From Cardinalis cardinalis (taxonomy: Eukaryota; Chordata; Aves; Passeriformes; Cardinalidae), in the NCBI GenBank assembly GCA_014549065.1, contig JACDOX010000082.1:2635966-2699965 (forward strand): 64,000 nucleotides of DNA, read 5' to 3'. Shown piece after piece: positions 1 through 31,343 of this stretch. A program made the position numbers and the translations under genes. The notes beneath the pieces are model-generated. The model worked only from the letters and a program-made list of their open reading frames with translations. It had not been told where the DNA came from and did no database searches. Positions within the stretch are counted from its first letter, which is position 1. Each line of letters starts with the position of its first letter.

Positions 1-1132
1 TACATCTGTCTCTGTGTTCTAATTACCAATGTGGTGGGGAGAAATCTGCAGAGAACAAGATACCATTTAAATACTCAAACCAACAAGCTCTCACACAGTG
101 CACAGGAAAAAGGTCTGAGGCACAAACCTTTAGTNCAAGTATTCTAGAGTTCTTATCCAAGCTAAGCATGGAATTTCTTCGTGAGCTCTGCAAATCTCAT
201 CTATGTAAAAAAGTGATGCACTCCCACTGTGCACCAAGAAAAGGTCACACTGGCTCTGAGTCACTTAATGGGAGTCTTTTGTTTANTTTAAGGAGGATTT
301 TTTAAAACAAGGAATGATAAATGCTTTTTGTAATTTTCCAAAATTGTTAAGCAAAATGCAATTTGTTACAGAATCTACTCTTACAGGTTCATCCCTGCAC
401 CTCATCTGGATTGTCATTCCTAGCATATACTATGCATTCCTAGATGCCAGCTGCTCCTGAAGGAACTGAAAGTTCTGAGTTCAAGTTTATTTTGGGTATA
501 CACCAAAGCCAGCTTTTCGTATTTCACTGCACATAAACCTCTAGTGCACTAAAATATTCTTCTGCTGAAAGTCTACGGGCACCTTTACTTAACGTATCAG
601 CAAAACCAAAACCTAAAAAAGAAAAACTATCACTTGAAAGTTTCTCTGGGATTTACAGTATATCAATTAGCCAAGGATTTACTGAATGACAACTACAGTG
701 TTTGCACCAGTAAATTTTGGACACAGAGATCATTCTAGATGCAAGAAATAGGGGCCATCTTTAGACATCTTTGATATTTAAGGAAGCTAAATTGGGATGT
801 TTAGTCACTTAGAATCCCATGACAGCAGAATATAATCCTGAAGGCTGCTCACCCTTCAGGTGATTCATTTTGCCTGCCTTTCTAACAAGGCATTCTGCTG
901 ACCAGTAACGAGGTCTGCCTTTGGGCACAATCAAGCAGGACTGAACTTTGACTACATATTAACAACTTAAACAGCTACAGCGCTCTCTTCCTGGCAATTT
1001 CTGNATTGTGCCAGTTCCCACAAGGAACACAGGCACCTGAGCAGCTCAGCACCCTGACCTGCCCCACAGGGTCAGGAACTGAAGCCTGACAGGGTCAGGC
1101 ACTGCAGGAGCTGCTGCTGCAGAGCTGCTTAC
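1..1132. other. TFG last intron (partial)
   Basis: Intron sequence downstream of the Q-rich exon. I see no exon and no recognisable repeat, only an imperfect short duplication around ACAGGGTCAGG at about 1060-1105. Confidence 0.7.
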
Positions 1133-20699
<19,567 letters not shown>

Positions 20700-20700
<1 letters not shown>

Positions 20701-21470
20701 TTCGAGTGACGCCGGCAGAAACACGAGCAAGCAGGAGTGTCTCCCAAACGCCACCCGAGAGAGAGCCATGAGTTTTCCCAAGGCAGGCGGGGGGGTGACG
20801 CGAGGGAGGAGAACGGAGAAGAGCTCTTTTCGGTTTTCTCCAGTTCCCATTCGGGCAGGCCCGGCCCAAAGGGGAACAGAAATCACAGCCGACCCCTGCC
20901 GGACAGTGAGGAGCCGGCAGCTCTTGTGGCTGGGTGACCCAGGAAACAGCGGGCCGTGCAGGGGCAGGGACCCCGGGATCTCCCGCTGNCCGGGCCCAGG
21001 AGGCCGCGGCCGCTTTCCGCCTCCCTCAGCCGCGCCCGGGGGGACGCGAGGGGTTTCCCGGCCCCTCCGCCAGGGGCCGCGTCGCCCCTGGCCCCGGGGA
21101 ACGATGGGGCCGGGAGGAGGGGGCGGCCGGCTCACCCCAAATCCAAAGCTGCCCCCTCTCCCTCCTTCCCGCCGCTTCCACACGCGGCTGCTCCCGGGAG
21201 CAACCCCGGCTCTCTTACTCTGACTTCTCCGCCGTCCCGCCGGTGCAGCCCCCCCGTCCAGCCCCGGGCACGGCCGCCGCCGCCGCCACCGCCCGTACGT
21301 GGCAGGGCAGAGAGAAGGGGCCGGAGCGAGGCCGGGCNTGCGCGAGCCGCGCGCGTGCGCGCTGAGCCGCGCGGGGGCCCCGCCCTCAGCCGGCCGATAT
21401 GGCGGCTCGTCATTGCCCGCGGCGCCACCTCAGCGCTGCTGCAGTGAGGCCGCGCTCTCACAGAGGGCTC
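20700..21470. promoter_or_regulatory. CpG island, TFG promoter
   Basis: Sharp rise in G+C with dense CpG (CGCGCGTGCGCGC, CCGCCGCCGCCACCGCC, CCCCGGGG) in an otherwise A+T-rich region. It lies about 3.6-4.4 kb upstream of the TFG start codon and has no TATA box on the minus strand, which fits a constitutive promoter. The overlapping open frames in several phases (for example 163 codons at 20956-21447 on the plus strand) come from the lack of A+T-rich stop codons and are not taken as genes. Confidence 0.85.
21136..21400 (-). other. TFG: Candidate TFG non-coding first exon
   Basis: In mammals TFG begins with a non-coding exon inside a CpG island. On the minus strand here a GGG|GTGAGC donor lies at 21131-21135 within the island. 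Upstream, near 21394-21408, the sequence GAGCCGCCATATCGG contains a YY1-like GCCGCCAT core of the kind found at TATA-less start sites. The start is only approximate. The boundary is inferred from position and the donor alone. Confidence 0.4.
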
Positions 21471-21682
21471 CTTTCGAAATACCAGCCTCGGCCTTCGTAG
21501 GTTGTCGGTGTTCAGATAAAAAAACGCGTCGTAAAATTCCCCTGTACTTGTTAGACTTGCTAGACACCCACACACAGGAGTCATTCATCCTTGAATGGTC
21601 ACATTACCCTAGTAGCCGCACACTCCCTCACACCCTCTCACACTCCCCTGTCTCGCATTCAGAGCTTGTCCCCTGTATTATA

Positions 21683-22294
21683 TGTTATACAGTAATTTAT
21701 NCTTAAGGGGAGAATGTATAAAATAAAAATTGTAAAAAGAATCTAGCATCCAACGAGCCTCCGACCNTGAGCAACGTGGAGACAGATTAGTCCACTGGAA
21801 TTAGGAAACTCGTTTACTAATAAAAGAACATGGCCGGTGCGGAAATGGGCTTCCTCAGGAGCCATAAGGGAACACCAAGGGTGCTCATGGCTTGGTAGAT
21901 GCCATCAATCAAGATAACCNAAGTCGCCAAGGAACATATATCTGAATATACGACTTCCCCTGACATGATCAGCGCCTGCCACTACTCAGGAAACAGCAAT
22001 TGTCCAGCCCTGCACAGTGAAAGAAACCTTCATACATATGCGGGGTTACAAAAGAAATCGGGGCACTTCTGCCTCAGGCATAAAAAACTGTATAAAACAG
22101 CCCCGCTGGAAACGGCATTCGTGAACAGAGGGATATCNNNTGCGATAGCGGTCGGATCTGTGTTCACCCAGCGCCGATCCCACGCTCGACGCTGTCTCTT
22201 TNGCTGTGGGTTTTGAGGACCGTATTTTGGTCATGAAAATAAAATCTTTTGCATTTATTAATTTGGATTTCTGGCTGATNATTTTTGTAATATA
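21683..22294 (+). mobile_element. Endogenous retroviral LTR, upstream copy of a head-to-tail pair
   Basis: About 612 bp, from TGTTATACAG to ...TTTTTGTAATATA. It has LTR architecture on the plus strand: a TATA box TATAAAA at 22091-22097, the conserved block GGTCGGATCTGTGTTCACCC, and AATAAA at 22238-22243, 147 bp after the TATA box. It aligns over most of its length with the adjacent copy 22295-22974. Its orientation points away from TFG. No internal retroviral genes lie next to it. Confidence 0.7.
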
Positions 22295-22974
22295 TGTTAG
22301 AAATAACTCATCCTATCAAAAAATGTATTTTATAAAGATTGTGAAATCCAAACGAGTCTCTGACCACAAGCAGCCTGAGGGACGGATGTCTATTCAAACT
22401 CNGAAATTGCTGGAGATGGCTAGATAACAATTGGCATTTAGCCCAAGAATAGATGTACCCAGCGCGATGATCGCCGGNATCCCGAGTCATCGGAAACTGC
22501 CTAAGAGCGGTCATCGGGTCATCGGAAATGGCCGAAGAGCGATCATCGCCCTGTTGATAACGTCGAGCAAGATAGNCGAAGTCGCCAGAAGGATACATGT
22601 GAATACATGACTTCATGGGATTNGATCAACGCCGGCTATTGACCAGGAAACGGCGATTGTCCAGCTCTGCACAGTGAAAGAACCAACTATGAATGTGAAG
22701 AGTTACAAAAGAAACTGGGACTCCTTCGCCTCGGGCACAGTAGACTGTATAAAACATCTCCNCTAGAAGCGACCCTTGTGAAGGGGAGGTGGAGGGGATT
22801 CGATGCGATAGAGGTCGGATCTGTGTTCACTCAGCGGCGAACCCGGGCTCNATGCTGTCTCTTTGGCTGTGGTGGTTTTGAGGACNGTATTTTGGTCGCA
22901 GAAAAAGAAAAATAAATCCTTTCGCATTTTTTATAATTTGGCTTTCGATTTATCATTTATAACAATTCATAACA
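22295..22974 (+). mobile_element. Endogenous retroviral LTR, downstream copy of a head-to-tail pair
   Basis: About 680 bp, from TGTTAGAAAT to ...ATTCATAACA, so the ends are TGTTA/TAACA. It has TATAAAA at 22748-22754 and AATAAA at 22911-22916, 163 bp apart, and shares GGTCGGATCTGTGTTCACTC and GCTGTCTCTTTGGCTGTGG with the upstream copy. It additionally carries an internal duplication of a roughly 35-bp GTCATCGGAAA unit at about 22484-22549. It still contains many CpG sites, which suggests a fairly recent element. Confidence 0.7.
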
Positions 22975-24930
22975 NCCCTAAGAGACAAAAAACATGAATC
23001 TGCAGCTAATTTCCTGAGTTTTGTCAATGGAAAGTGCGGGAATGGATTCCTGAGGGTGCCTCTCCCAGAGCTGCTGGAGCTGGAGCTGGTGTTGCTCGGG
23101 GATAGTTGGGATTTCTGCTGCCCGTTTTTGTTCAGCACTGAGGGCACGCTGTGCTGGTGCTTCCAGAGAGTGCCTATGCAGAGCTACCGAAAGCACAACT
23201 GTGCTTAGTTATTTCCTGACATTAAAGATGCCTCTGAAAAGACAGCTTTAAGATCTGGTTTTTGCCGGGACAAGAAAAATGTAAGAGTTGTTTCGCTTTT
23301 GTAGTATTTGTCCTTGCTGAGAGCTCTGTCCCTGCCTAGAGGAGGGTCCAACTAGCAGTAAGGAGATTGGAAATGGAGGTGAGAATTTTAAGGGGAAATG
23401 AGAGAAGATGAACACCATACAAATTTCAATTCTAAACACTTCAGGGAGGAGGAGGGGCATGGTTCAGGAGGCTTCTTTCCTAAACTTTACAAAGTATTTA
23501 GAAAATATTTGGGTATTTTCAATGAAAAAATCTTTGCTTTAGAAGATATGGGAAGGATCTGGAAAAGTGGATGTTTCCATCCATTATACTTTCTGCCACT
23601 TGTATTGCATACCTTTGTACTGATGATTCAGTCCTTCTCCAATCCATTTCTTTATCAAAGCAGGGTTTCCAAAGTGTTAACAAGAAACTTTGTGATCCCT
23701 AAAGCCCACATATCACAAACNATGCCAAAGTTCACTACGCTATGAAGATAAATAAATTCCACGTGTAGATAAGAGCTTCCTGTAATAATTTAGCATATTA
23801 CCTGAAAAAGATCTTTTTAATTTGTTCCATTTCTGAAATTAGAATTCCCTAGATGAAAGAAAAAAAAGCCATGAAATGTATAATTGGGAGGGGCAGGGGN
23901 GCTTTATGCTGAAAGTGTTATACATTAAGCAAGAGATGTTCAGTGTTGGCAATAACAGCATTTTATTATCATCTGAAATACTTAGAGACAGGATGCTTAA
24001 TTAGTAAAAGACAGCACTTCCAATTCCATGCTTCAAATTCTTTGTAAGTTTTTGCCTCATTTTTTGGGATAATATGGAAACAATATTTTTATTAGTTTTT
24101 TAAAAGAGCCATTCAAAATTAAGTGGGATGCTCTTTAGAGAATACTTTTTGAGAAAAAATATCAATTATTAGAAAATATTATCACTCATTTAAGGAGTCA
24201 TACTCAGAGTGCCTAGCAGTGTTCTACAACACAATCAAGTATCATACTTCCTAAACCACACAAATTTCTGAAGGAAATTGGAGGAATTGACAAAAGCAAA
24301 CATTATACATTGGATTTACAAATAAAAAATGGATGCCCATGGGTACGTAAACTTCCTATCAAAAAAAAAAGTATGAACTACCTGTCCTAAATAACTTTAA
24401 ATGACTTCCTCTGCTTTTTCTGGAGCAGTAGTGATGAACTTCAGCCTTGCTTCTGGTGTGACTGCTCTTTTTAGAGGTGTATCAATTCTCCAGTACACTT
24501 ATTTTCTGCCTCATAAGTCAGCATGGATTTCTAAGATGTGGAGAACTTTTCAGGACTGGTGAAACACCTCTATGAAGACACTCAGAAAGTCTCATGTGTA
24601 ATGCACAGTGCATTTATAATTGCTGCTTGTTGATATACTGTTTGGTTTATAACTAAATTGAATTTTTACTTATGAAAGGGAGAGGAGAGCTGCAGTGCAT
24701 TGGCCATGTCCAATGGGCATAAAGGGAGCAACGTCTGTGTGTCCNTACTGAGCAACTTCTGTGTGTCTGTACTGGAGTGTAAAGCTGTCATTAGCTCAGT
24801 CCTTGCCAAGACCTTGCAATACAAGCAGCCCCAAGAGGCTTGGGTGCTGCCTGGCTGCTTTGCAGCCACATTGTCCTGCCNGCACATGGTCCTGCTCCTC
24901 TCTCCTCGTGGTCTCAGCTTATGATCTATT
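22975..24930. other. Intergenic, TFG side of ADGRG7 remnant
   Basis: A+T-rich sequence with no exon, RNA gene or repeat that I can recognise. Open frames are at most 115 codons and resemble nothing known. Confidence 0.6.
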
Positions 24931-24937
24931 TCCAGCT

Positions 24938-25186
24938 ACCTGCAGCTGGAGAAGTGTGTCCATCATTCCAGGTACCTGTGGGAGCTGTATGAATCAAACC
25001 ATGAGCCATGTGGGATTGTATTTCATGGATTTGCAGGTTTCCAGTTCCAGTTAGGGAAGGTAGACAAGGAAATGTTGTCTGAAAAAGTCTGGGTTGATCT
25101 GAAGGTTTCCTCTGAATGTTTTTCAGGCTGTGATTTTGAAACATTTTATGTTTTTTAATACAGTGGTACCTGGAAAATGGGAACAC
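24938..25186 (-). pseudogene. ADGRG7: Probable ADGRG7 C-terminal exon
   Basis: The frame MFPFSRYHCIKKHKMFQNHS, LKNIQRKPSDQPRLFQ and CLPSLTGTG has the spacing of the human tail (IFILYTVRTKVFQSEAS... IGRRKS...RPRL... LRSLPTL). Similarity is weak, and no clean acceptor in phase with the TM7 exon was found, so this may be a decayed tail or chance. Confidence 0.4.
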
Positions 25187-26499
25187 TTTGAAAACTTTTG
25201 TCTTGAAGAGTGATGTTCTGAAAGTGAACAGAATACAAATCTGGAGTTCCTGTAGGGGAAATGAAAGTGTGGAGTTATTTTGCTGTTAAAACCAGAAAAG
25301 ATTAGTCAATGTGACTTGATTCAAAAAACAACCATAAATAAAAAAACAACAAATAATAAAATTATTTTTGTTAACTACTAACAATTACATCAACAACTTG
25401 AAATAAATGAAGTACTTTCAAGAGGAAAATGAATCCATGTAGGTGATTCCCAACTATAGATGCCTCATTTGCACATTGTAATGGATTAATTAGCATGTGT
25501 CAGGAGCCTGTCTCAGGATCATATTATTATTCTCATCTGGATAGGATGAAGATAAGACCTGGCTGAGGATGCCACAAGCATTAAATATGGTGTGCCATGT
25601 CAGCACTTCAGTCAGATTCAGACAAAGGGAATAAAGACTTTAACATTTCTATACTGGTTTTCTAAATTCACATTTCAAGGATTAAACAGGAGAATCTGGA
25701 GTCAAAAAAAAAAAAAAAAAAAGAAGGCTCATGTTTTTAAATAAGTGGACCTCTGTTTCCTGCTAATGACTTCAGTTTTAAATCCTGGGCATAATCTCAT
25801 AATCTGTCCATCAGTGTGGTATGATCACCTCAGGACTTTTTACACAGAGTTTGCAGATCTGATTGTCACTGGTGTACAGGCACTCCNTTTTCGGTAGATC
25901 AAACTAACAATAAACAGCTTAATGTCTGAGGATGGGTGGATTTTCACATATTTCTAATTAGCTGATTTATAGAAAATAGCCAAGGGCATAATAATGAAGA
26001 ATCCATTACTCCAAGTACTTCAAATGCCTTATTTGAAGGGATGCATTTATAGGAATGCGAGGCCAAGAATCCAGCAGGGCTGTGGGGAGAAAGAAGAGGC
26101 AGAAGCTTCCCTGAAGGCTTTTTTTTCAGTATCACTGTGAAAGGCCTCAAGCCATGAAGCTCTTGTTACTACCCTGGGACTCTTTCCAACATCTATTACA
26201 GAGGAATTTTTTCCTGCTATTCTTTCTGAAAATAATTTTATATATGATTTGGTGTAAAAGAAGCCACCCAGACAGAGCAGTCTTTTCAGTGATGACCTTG
26301 AAATAAAATCCCACCCTGGTTTGTACAAGGGTAAGAGTTTTATGTGCGACAAACCAGCATTCATTTCTGAAAAAAAAATCTGAATCCCTATAACTGCTCT
26401 CTAACAAGTTCCCACCCTATATCAAGCTGTTGAAAAAATAAGTCAATTTTTTGTTTTTAAATCTGAATTATTAGTCTCAGAATTGCTAAATATGCTGAC

Positions 26500-26656
26500 C
26501 TGGGTAGCATTCAAAATGCAGAACTGAAAGCTGAAAGCAAGACTTATTTTTTCAGTGCTTATTAACATGAGGTAGCCAGTCATCCAGGTGATCCCGAGTG
26601 CTACCACTATAGAGATAGTACTAATTATATTTTTCATTAATGAATCCTTTTTATTC
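26500..26656 (-). pseudogene. ADGRG7: ADGRG7 TM6-TM7 exon (open)
   Basis: 157 nt with a TGTGTGCTCCTAG acceptor and a GTCAGC donor, phase 2 in and phase 0 out, without lesions. Reads NKKDSLMKNIISTISIVVAL then GITWMTGYLMLISTEKISLA and FSFQFCILNATQ. The GITW motif of TM6 is conserved with human ADGRG7. Confidence 0.85.
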
Positions 26657-28158
26657 CTAGGAGCACACACACAAAAATTTATTAAATTTTTCTCTATACC
26701 ATTTAATATCTGAGTTTCAAACTTTCTATGTATTCAGGGCTATATTGCAAAAAGATATCATTAAAGTGAGATGAGAAGATACACTTCCTTACATTTGTTT
26801 GATGTATCATTCAGAGAAGAAATCCAGAAAAACAGATGTAACCAAATTTATCAGACTAATCTGTGTTTGGAGTATGCGACTTGTATGTATCTGTTTTCAA
26901 TTTAAAAAGTGAGGTTTACCAAGGCACTTGAAAATTAGTATGTTAGCTATTGTAAGTTTTTTAGAATGCTTATAAGTTCATCCAAGTGCACTTAATTTTC
27001 AACAAAAGAAGTAGCTGCCCATGAAGTTTCTCTCAAGCCTGGACAGAGTCAGAGGTAAGGTATTTTGTTTGCTCCAAACATGAAAATTGTACTTAAAGAA
27101 ATGAATAAACAGTACAAAGTTTTGTTGAATGGATCAGTCCCATGGAATTAATAAAATGAAAGCAATCCTTTTTTAAATAATCTATAACTATAATCTTTTT
27201 ATATCTTTTTATATCTTTAAATAATCTTTTTATATCTTTAAATAATCTATAACTATCTATAAACTGAGGGCTTGTGACATACACTCTGTGACAATACATG
27301 GAGTGTTGATGTAAAACTGAGCAAGTAAATCTGCTTCAAGCTGCTCAAGAGCTGGAGTGATGTTTGGCAGTGCTGAGAAATTCATCATTCTCGGTTGGAC
27401 CTGCTCTTCTCTCACTTTTAGGGGTTTAAATTTGGAATAACTGTCATTGAAGTTGAGTGACACTGCAATCCAAAAAGGGGGACAAAATACATTCATTGAT
27501 ATGCATTTGAACAAAGTCTGACCCATTGTAACAAATGGAATTCATTTTCNGTCTGCTGAAAGTATACATTTCTTTAAAATAAAAGATTTTGTCAAAAATC
27601 TGAGTTTGTGACAAGAGGGTCTAAGCTGGTGACAAGAGACTGAGGAATAAATTTGCAAAAACATGACCACCATCTGGAAGTGGGTTTGTGTTTACATTTC
27701 CTGAACAAGTCTGCTTTTCTTTCATATCCTCCACTATTGCCAAGGTGCATTCTAAGCCTGATANCCTGCTTTGGTATGTGGGCACTCCAATGAATACCTA
27801 TTCCAGAAACACAGGACAAATAGGAATATAATTATTATAGCCAGATTTTAAATGCATGTGAGGTATGTATATTTCAGTACATTAGTTTAATTAATTTAAT
27901 ATGTTTAATGTAGGTACTGAAATGTAGTTATGAACTTAAGTGAAGGGNTGGAGTATCAGTTAGGCTGAGGGTGTCAGCAGTTTGCATTTCAATTCACACA
28001 GGACTGCANAGTCTTGCAGGAGGATTCAAGGCAGATGTAGATCCAGTACCCTAGATCCTTAGTGAGGAGAAAATGTGTTTCTTTCTAGCGAATATCTAGG
28101 TTGAGTAAAGAGGTTTATTTCTTTTGGGTACTTAGAAGTACAAAGTAGTATACTAATG

Positions 28159-28811
28159 TGTCTTGGTTTGGAAAGACAGGTGTCTGCTAAGGAAGGCAGG
28201 AGCCTCCCCTGAAATGGAAAATGTAAACCCCCTCNCTCTGAATTGCTATAAATTTTAAATTAAGNTGCTCTCTGGCAAAAAATATGGGAACAGGAATAGC
28301 AGTTCTTTACTAGGGAAGAAAATAAAAAGATAAAATAAACACTGCAGTGAACTAAAACAACACTGACAGAGTCAGAACACAACCTGANACCCTGTGGGTC
28401 AGGGTGTTGGTAGCAGTCCAGTTGGAATTGTGGCTACAGTCCTCCTGGAGTGTCAGGTGTGGTTCTGTTGTAGCAGTGATCCTGTAGAAAGNTGNAGTCT
28501 NCCTCTGAAGATCCAGTGGAAGAGGCAGCTGTTCCNCTGGGAATCCAGTGGAGAAGCTGTGCTGGTGTTCCAGAATCTACAGATTATATCTGGGTAGGAA
28601 TTCTTGGCTCTTCCTTCTGGGTGGAGCATCTCCCAGTGGGATGCTGTAGTTCTTATCAGNCATGNAGTGACATTCAATAGTCTGTTGTCAGCAGATGTCT
28701 CCCCAGGGGAGGACTGGTTGTGGAAGAGATAAGGAAAAACTTCCCACTTAGCAGAAGACAACTGCCACACAGATGGCAAATAGAATACAATTTGCTTGGC
28801 AATCCAGGACA
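28159..28811 (-). mobile_element. Solo LTR inside ADGRG7 TM5 exon
   Basis: A 653-bp element whose plus-strand ends are TGTCTTGGTTTGG and ...CAATCCAGGACA. It is a near-full-length relative of 62639-63292 in opposite orientation. By comparison with that copy, the sense strand here is minus (AGTAAAGAACTG at the polyadenylation position). It abuts the ADGRG7 TM5 exon remnant. No flanking duplication is visible, so one flank was probably deleted. Confidence 0.75.
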
Positions 28812-28977
28812 CAACAACACATCTAGAATTGTATTAATAATGAGCCATCACAAAAGGTGTGGGATAGCCAGTGTTGTAATAATACATGGACTTAAAATTG
28901 TTCCTGTCGTTAGTTTAGAGCTTTTCCTTCCCTGTGAGTAGCTGCAAGTGTTATTGCAACTACTATGGCAGGGATTC
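28812..28977 (-). pseudogene. ADGRG7: ADGRG7 TM4-TM5 exon, cut by an LTR
   Basis: After an ATTAATTAG acceptor the frame reads GIPAIVVAITLAATHREGKA then LN, continuing the previous exon in phase and matching human GVPAIVVAITVGV. Two TAA stops follow (28910-28912 and 28892-28894), with RQEQF between them and a poor trace of the WL...SLLIQF region after. At 28811 the sequence passes into a solo LTR, and no TM5 continuation is seen beyond it. Confidence 0.8.
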
Positions 28978-30572
28978 CTAATTAATAAATGAGACATTAG
29001 CAATTTATTGTTTGGTTGCATAGGCATACCTCCCTTCCGCACAAATACCTTATTGCCTCCTGAGTTCCANAGATTTTAAGATCTATGTTCCACCTGCCTT
29101 GTGATAAGTTAAAGGGGTTTTCTGTAGCCTGGACAAAAGGCAGGACTGGGGGTTGTGAGCAATATTTTTCTNAGGACAGCTAATATCCATGACTTGCTGA
29201 TTTTTGCCAGCAAAGAGCTTCAGCAGAGCTTCCTGAGCCAACACCTGTGGTGACAGAGCAAGCCCCTCCTGGGCTGTAGTGGGCTCCCTTATTACAACTG
29301 TGCAACCCTACCTTCTGGTCAGCAGAGAGAAACTAATTTAGGAGCATATTGTATCAAACACCTTTGCATTTCATACCAGATTGATGCAGAGTGTAACTTT
29401 TGCCCTGCAAGAGGCTTGGCTGTCAGGTTTGCCTCCTCAATTCCTTTGCTTCATTTCTTGTCTTCCGCANCTCCTGCCTACCAGTTCACACTAGGCAGCA
29501 CATCTCATGTGGAGGAACCTCATGCAAAACTTTTTATCCTGGTAATAAACATGCTTCTTAAAGTCTATTCCTTCTTCACCCCTAATAGAGACCTTGCAGA
29601 TTGCCNTGCACTGCCTGTGGTCTCAAAAGAGATCCAAAAGCAGTGAGTCAGAATCCTGCTGGTTTGGACGTGTGTAACTTGTCACAGACACACAAAAGGA
29701 CATAATGCTGTGCTGTCATTCAAATACCTATGGAGGGAGCACAGTGCCATGTAGCCAGGCAGCATTTGCTGAACTTTTTCTGGTTTGCATGTGCAGTCCA
29801 AATTCTAAATGTTTCCGAGGAATTGCCTCTACAAATGCAAGACATAATAATGGAACAATAAGGGTTGAAAACTGCTTGGTGGGTGCCATCAGAAGTAATA
29901 CAACACAAAAGCTGAATGCACAACATGGAAAATACTGGTGCCCCTGTACACTGTNTTAGAAGAGTTTCTTGAAACAGGCTGAGATTTTCACTTTACCTTG
30001 TCAGCATCTGTCTGAATTTTCCCATTGTCTGGGTAAGTTCTCTGAAAGAGAAAATGAAACATTCTCTGAAAGTTTCCTTTCAGTATGCAGTGTTGCTTCT
30101 AACTGCTGTACTGACTTCAGAATGTGTTCTTTGCTTAATAATAAATAATATATAAAAATAATATCAGGCAGTCATTGCTTTTGGATGTATTCAAAGCTCT
30201 GGCTGGGAGTCACTAAGTGAGGAATTTAAGCCCACATATGCGGTCACCATGACTGAAAGATTTTTTACTTAGCTGGTAGAAACAGATTGTTGAATGCTTG
30301 ATTACTGTGAAAATTTCTCCTACACCCAACAGGCCTGTGCTGCTGTGCCAGTGACCAGNCTATCAGTTTCAGTGTTTTATCAGGTCAATGAGAACAAGCT
30401 CAGGTTATACCAGTAATGTGAGCAGCAACAGGAGATTATTAAATCACATGGCACTAACCCAGAGACAGAGACACTGATTCTNCTTGCTCTCTGCTGATCT
30501 CCTATCTTTACAACTCTCCCTGAATGTACTCTGTACTATNAAAGTTGCCACATGGACAACTTTAAATCTTAC

Positions 30573-30932
30573 CCCATCTGATTACTGACATGGTTACAAG
30601 GAAACATCCAGGCAGTGGTTCGTGCCTCTGAGCAGCAACAAGTACAGCAGTGCAGAACTGAGTGCTGACCACAGGAATGCTGCCAACAAGAAGCAGTGCA
30701 GCAGGACAGCCACAGCTGTGCACCAGGAGTCTGTGGGAGTCTCCACCCTGTTGGAGGTAAGGTGGTGCTGGTGGCATCATAAGGAAGGTATTGCTGGTAG
30801 CATCTGGTGGTATTGTTGCTGCACTTTCTGGAGGTTTGGTTTTCAATTCCAGAGATGAAGATGATGTTAAAAACGAGCATAGAAAAGCAGAGACTCACTA
30901 ACATCCACTTTACAAATCAGTTTTGAGTTTTT
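30573..30932 (-). pseudogene. ADGRG7: ADGRG7 TM2-TM4 exon with stop and two frameshifts
   Basis: 360 nt from an ACCAATAG acceptor to a GTAAGA donor. Frame 1 gives KTQN, a TGA stop (30917-30919), then FVKWMLVSLCFSMLVFNIIF (TM2). Frame 2 gives CTAVAVLLHCFLLAAFLWSA and LSSALLYLLLLRG (TM3). Frame 3 gives HEPLPGCFLVTMSVIRWG (TM4 start). Each part aligns with human ADGRG7, so two frameshifts lie at about 30735-30860 and at about 30628, besides the stop. Confidence 0.85.
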
Positions 30933-31343
30933 CTATTGGTAGAAATATGTTTAGGAGAAAAAAAAGAAGGGAAAAATGAGAAAAATTCTCAAATATTTTC
31001 TCATTTTCATTTATACTAAAAGCAAGCTAGAGAGGAAAGACTTTAATACAGATAGAAACTAAAACAATAACTTATTTGCAGAATCACACCAACATTACTC
31101 TCAGACAGCTNAACAAATCCATCAGTTTTGTCTGACTTTGACTAGAACAGAGAATATCCAGCACTTTTTAGGACTAGGCCTTGACTGACAACAGTTTGGG
31201 ATGTATTTTTTCCCTTTCTGCTCTTTTTGGGATCTTTTTCATCAGGTTAAGAAGCGAGTTAGCACAAAACAAGTATTTCTAACTGTTCTCCAGAGTTCAA
31301 GAGAATAACAAACCTCCACTTCCAAACTTTGTCCTATCTCTGA

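Noticed and set aside
20734..21706. Overlapping open frames of 105-163 codons on both strands
   Set aside because: They lie in the CpG island, in several phases at once, and reflect high G+C content rather than coding sequence.
29500..29590. Minus-strand VYYQDKKFCMRF as the ADGRG7 YRQEKICW segment
   Set aside because: The true continuation (GIPAIVVAIT...RQEQF) was found at 28812-28977 in phase with the TM4 exon, so this match is chance.
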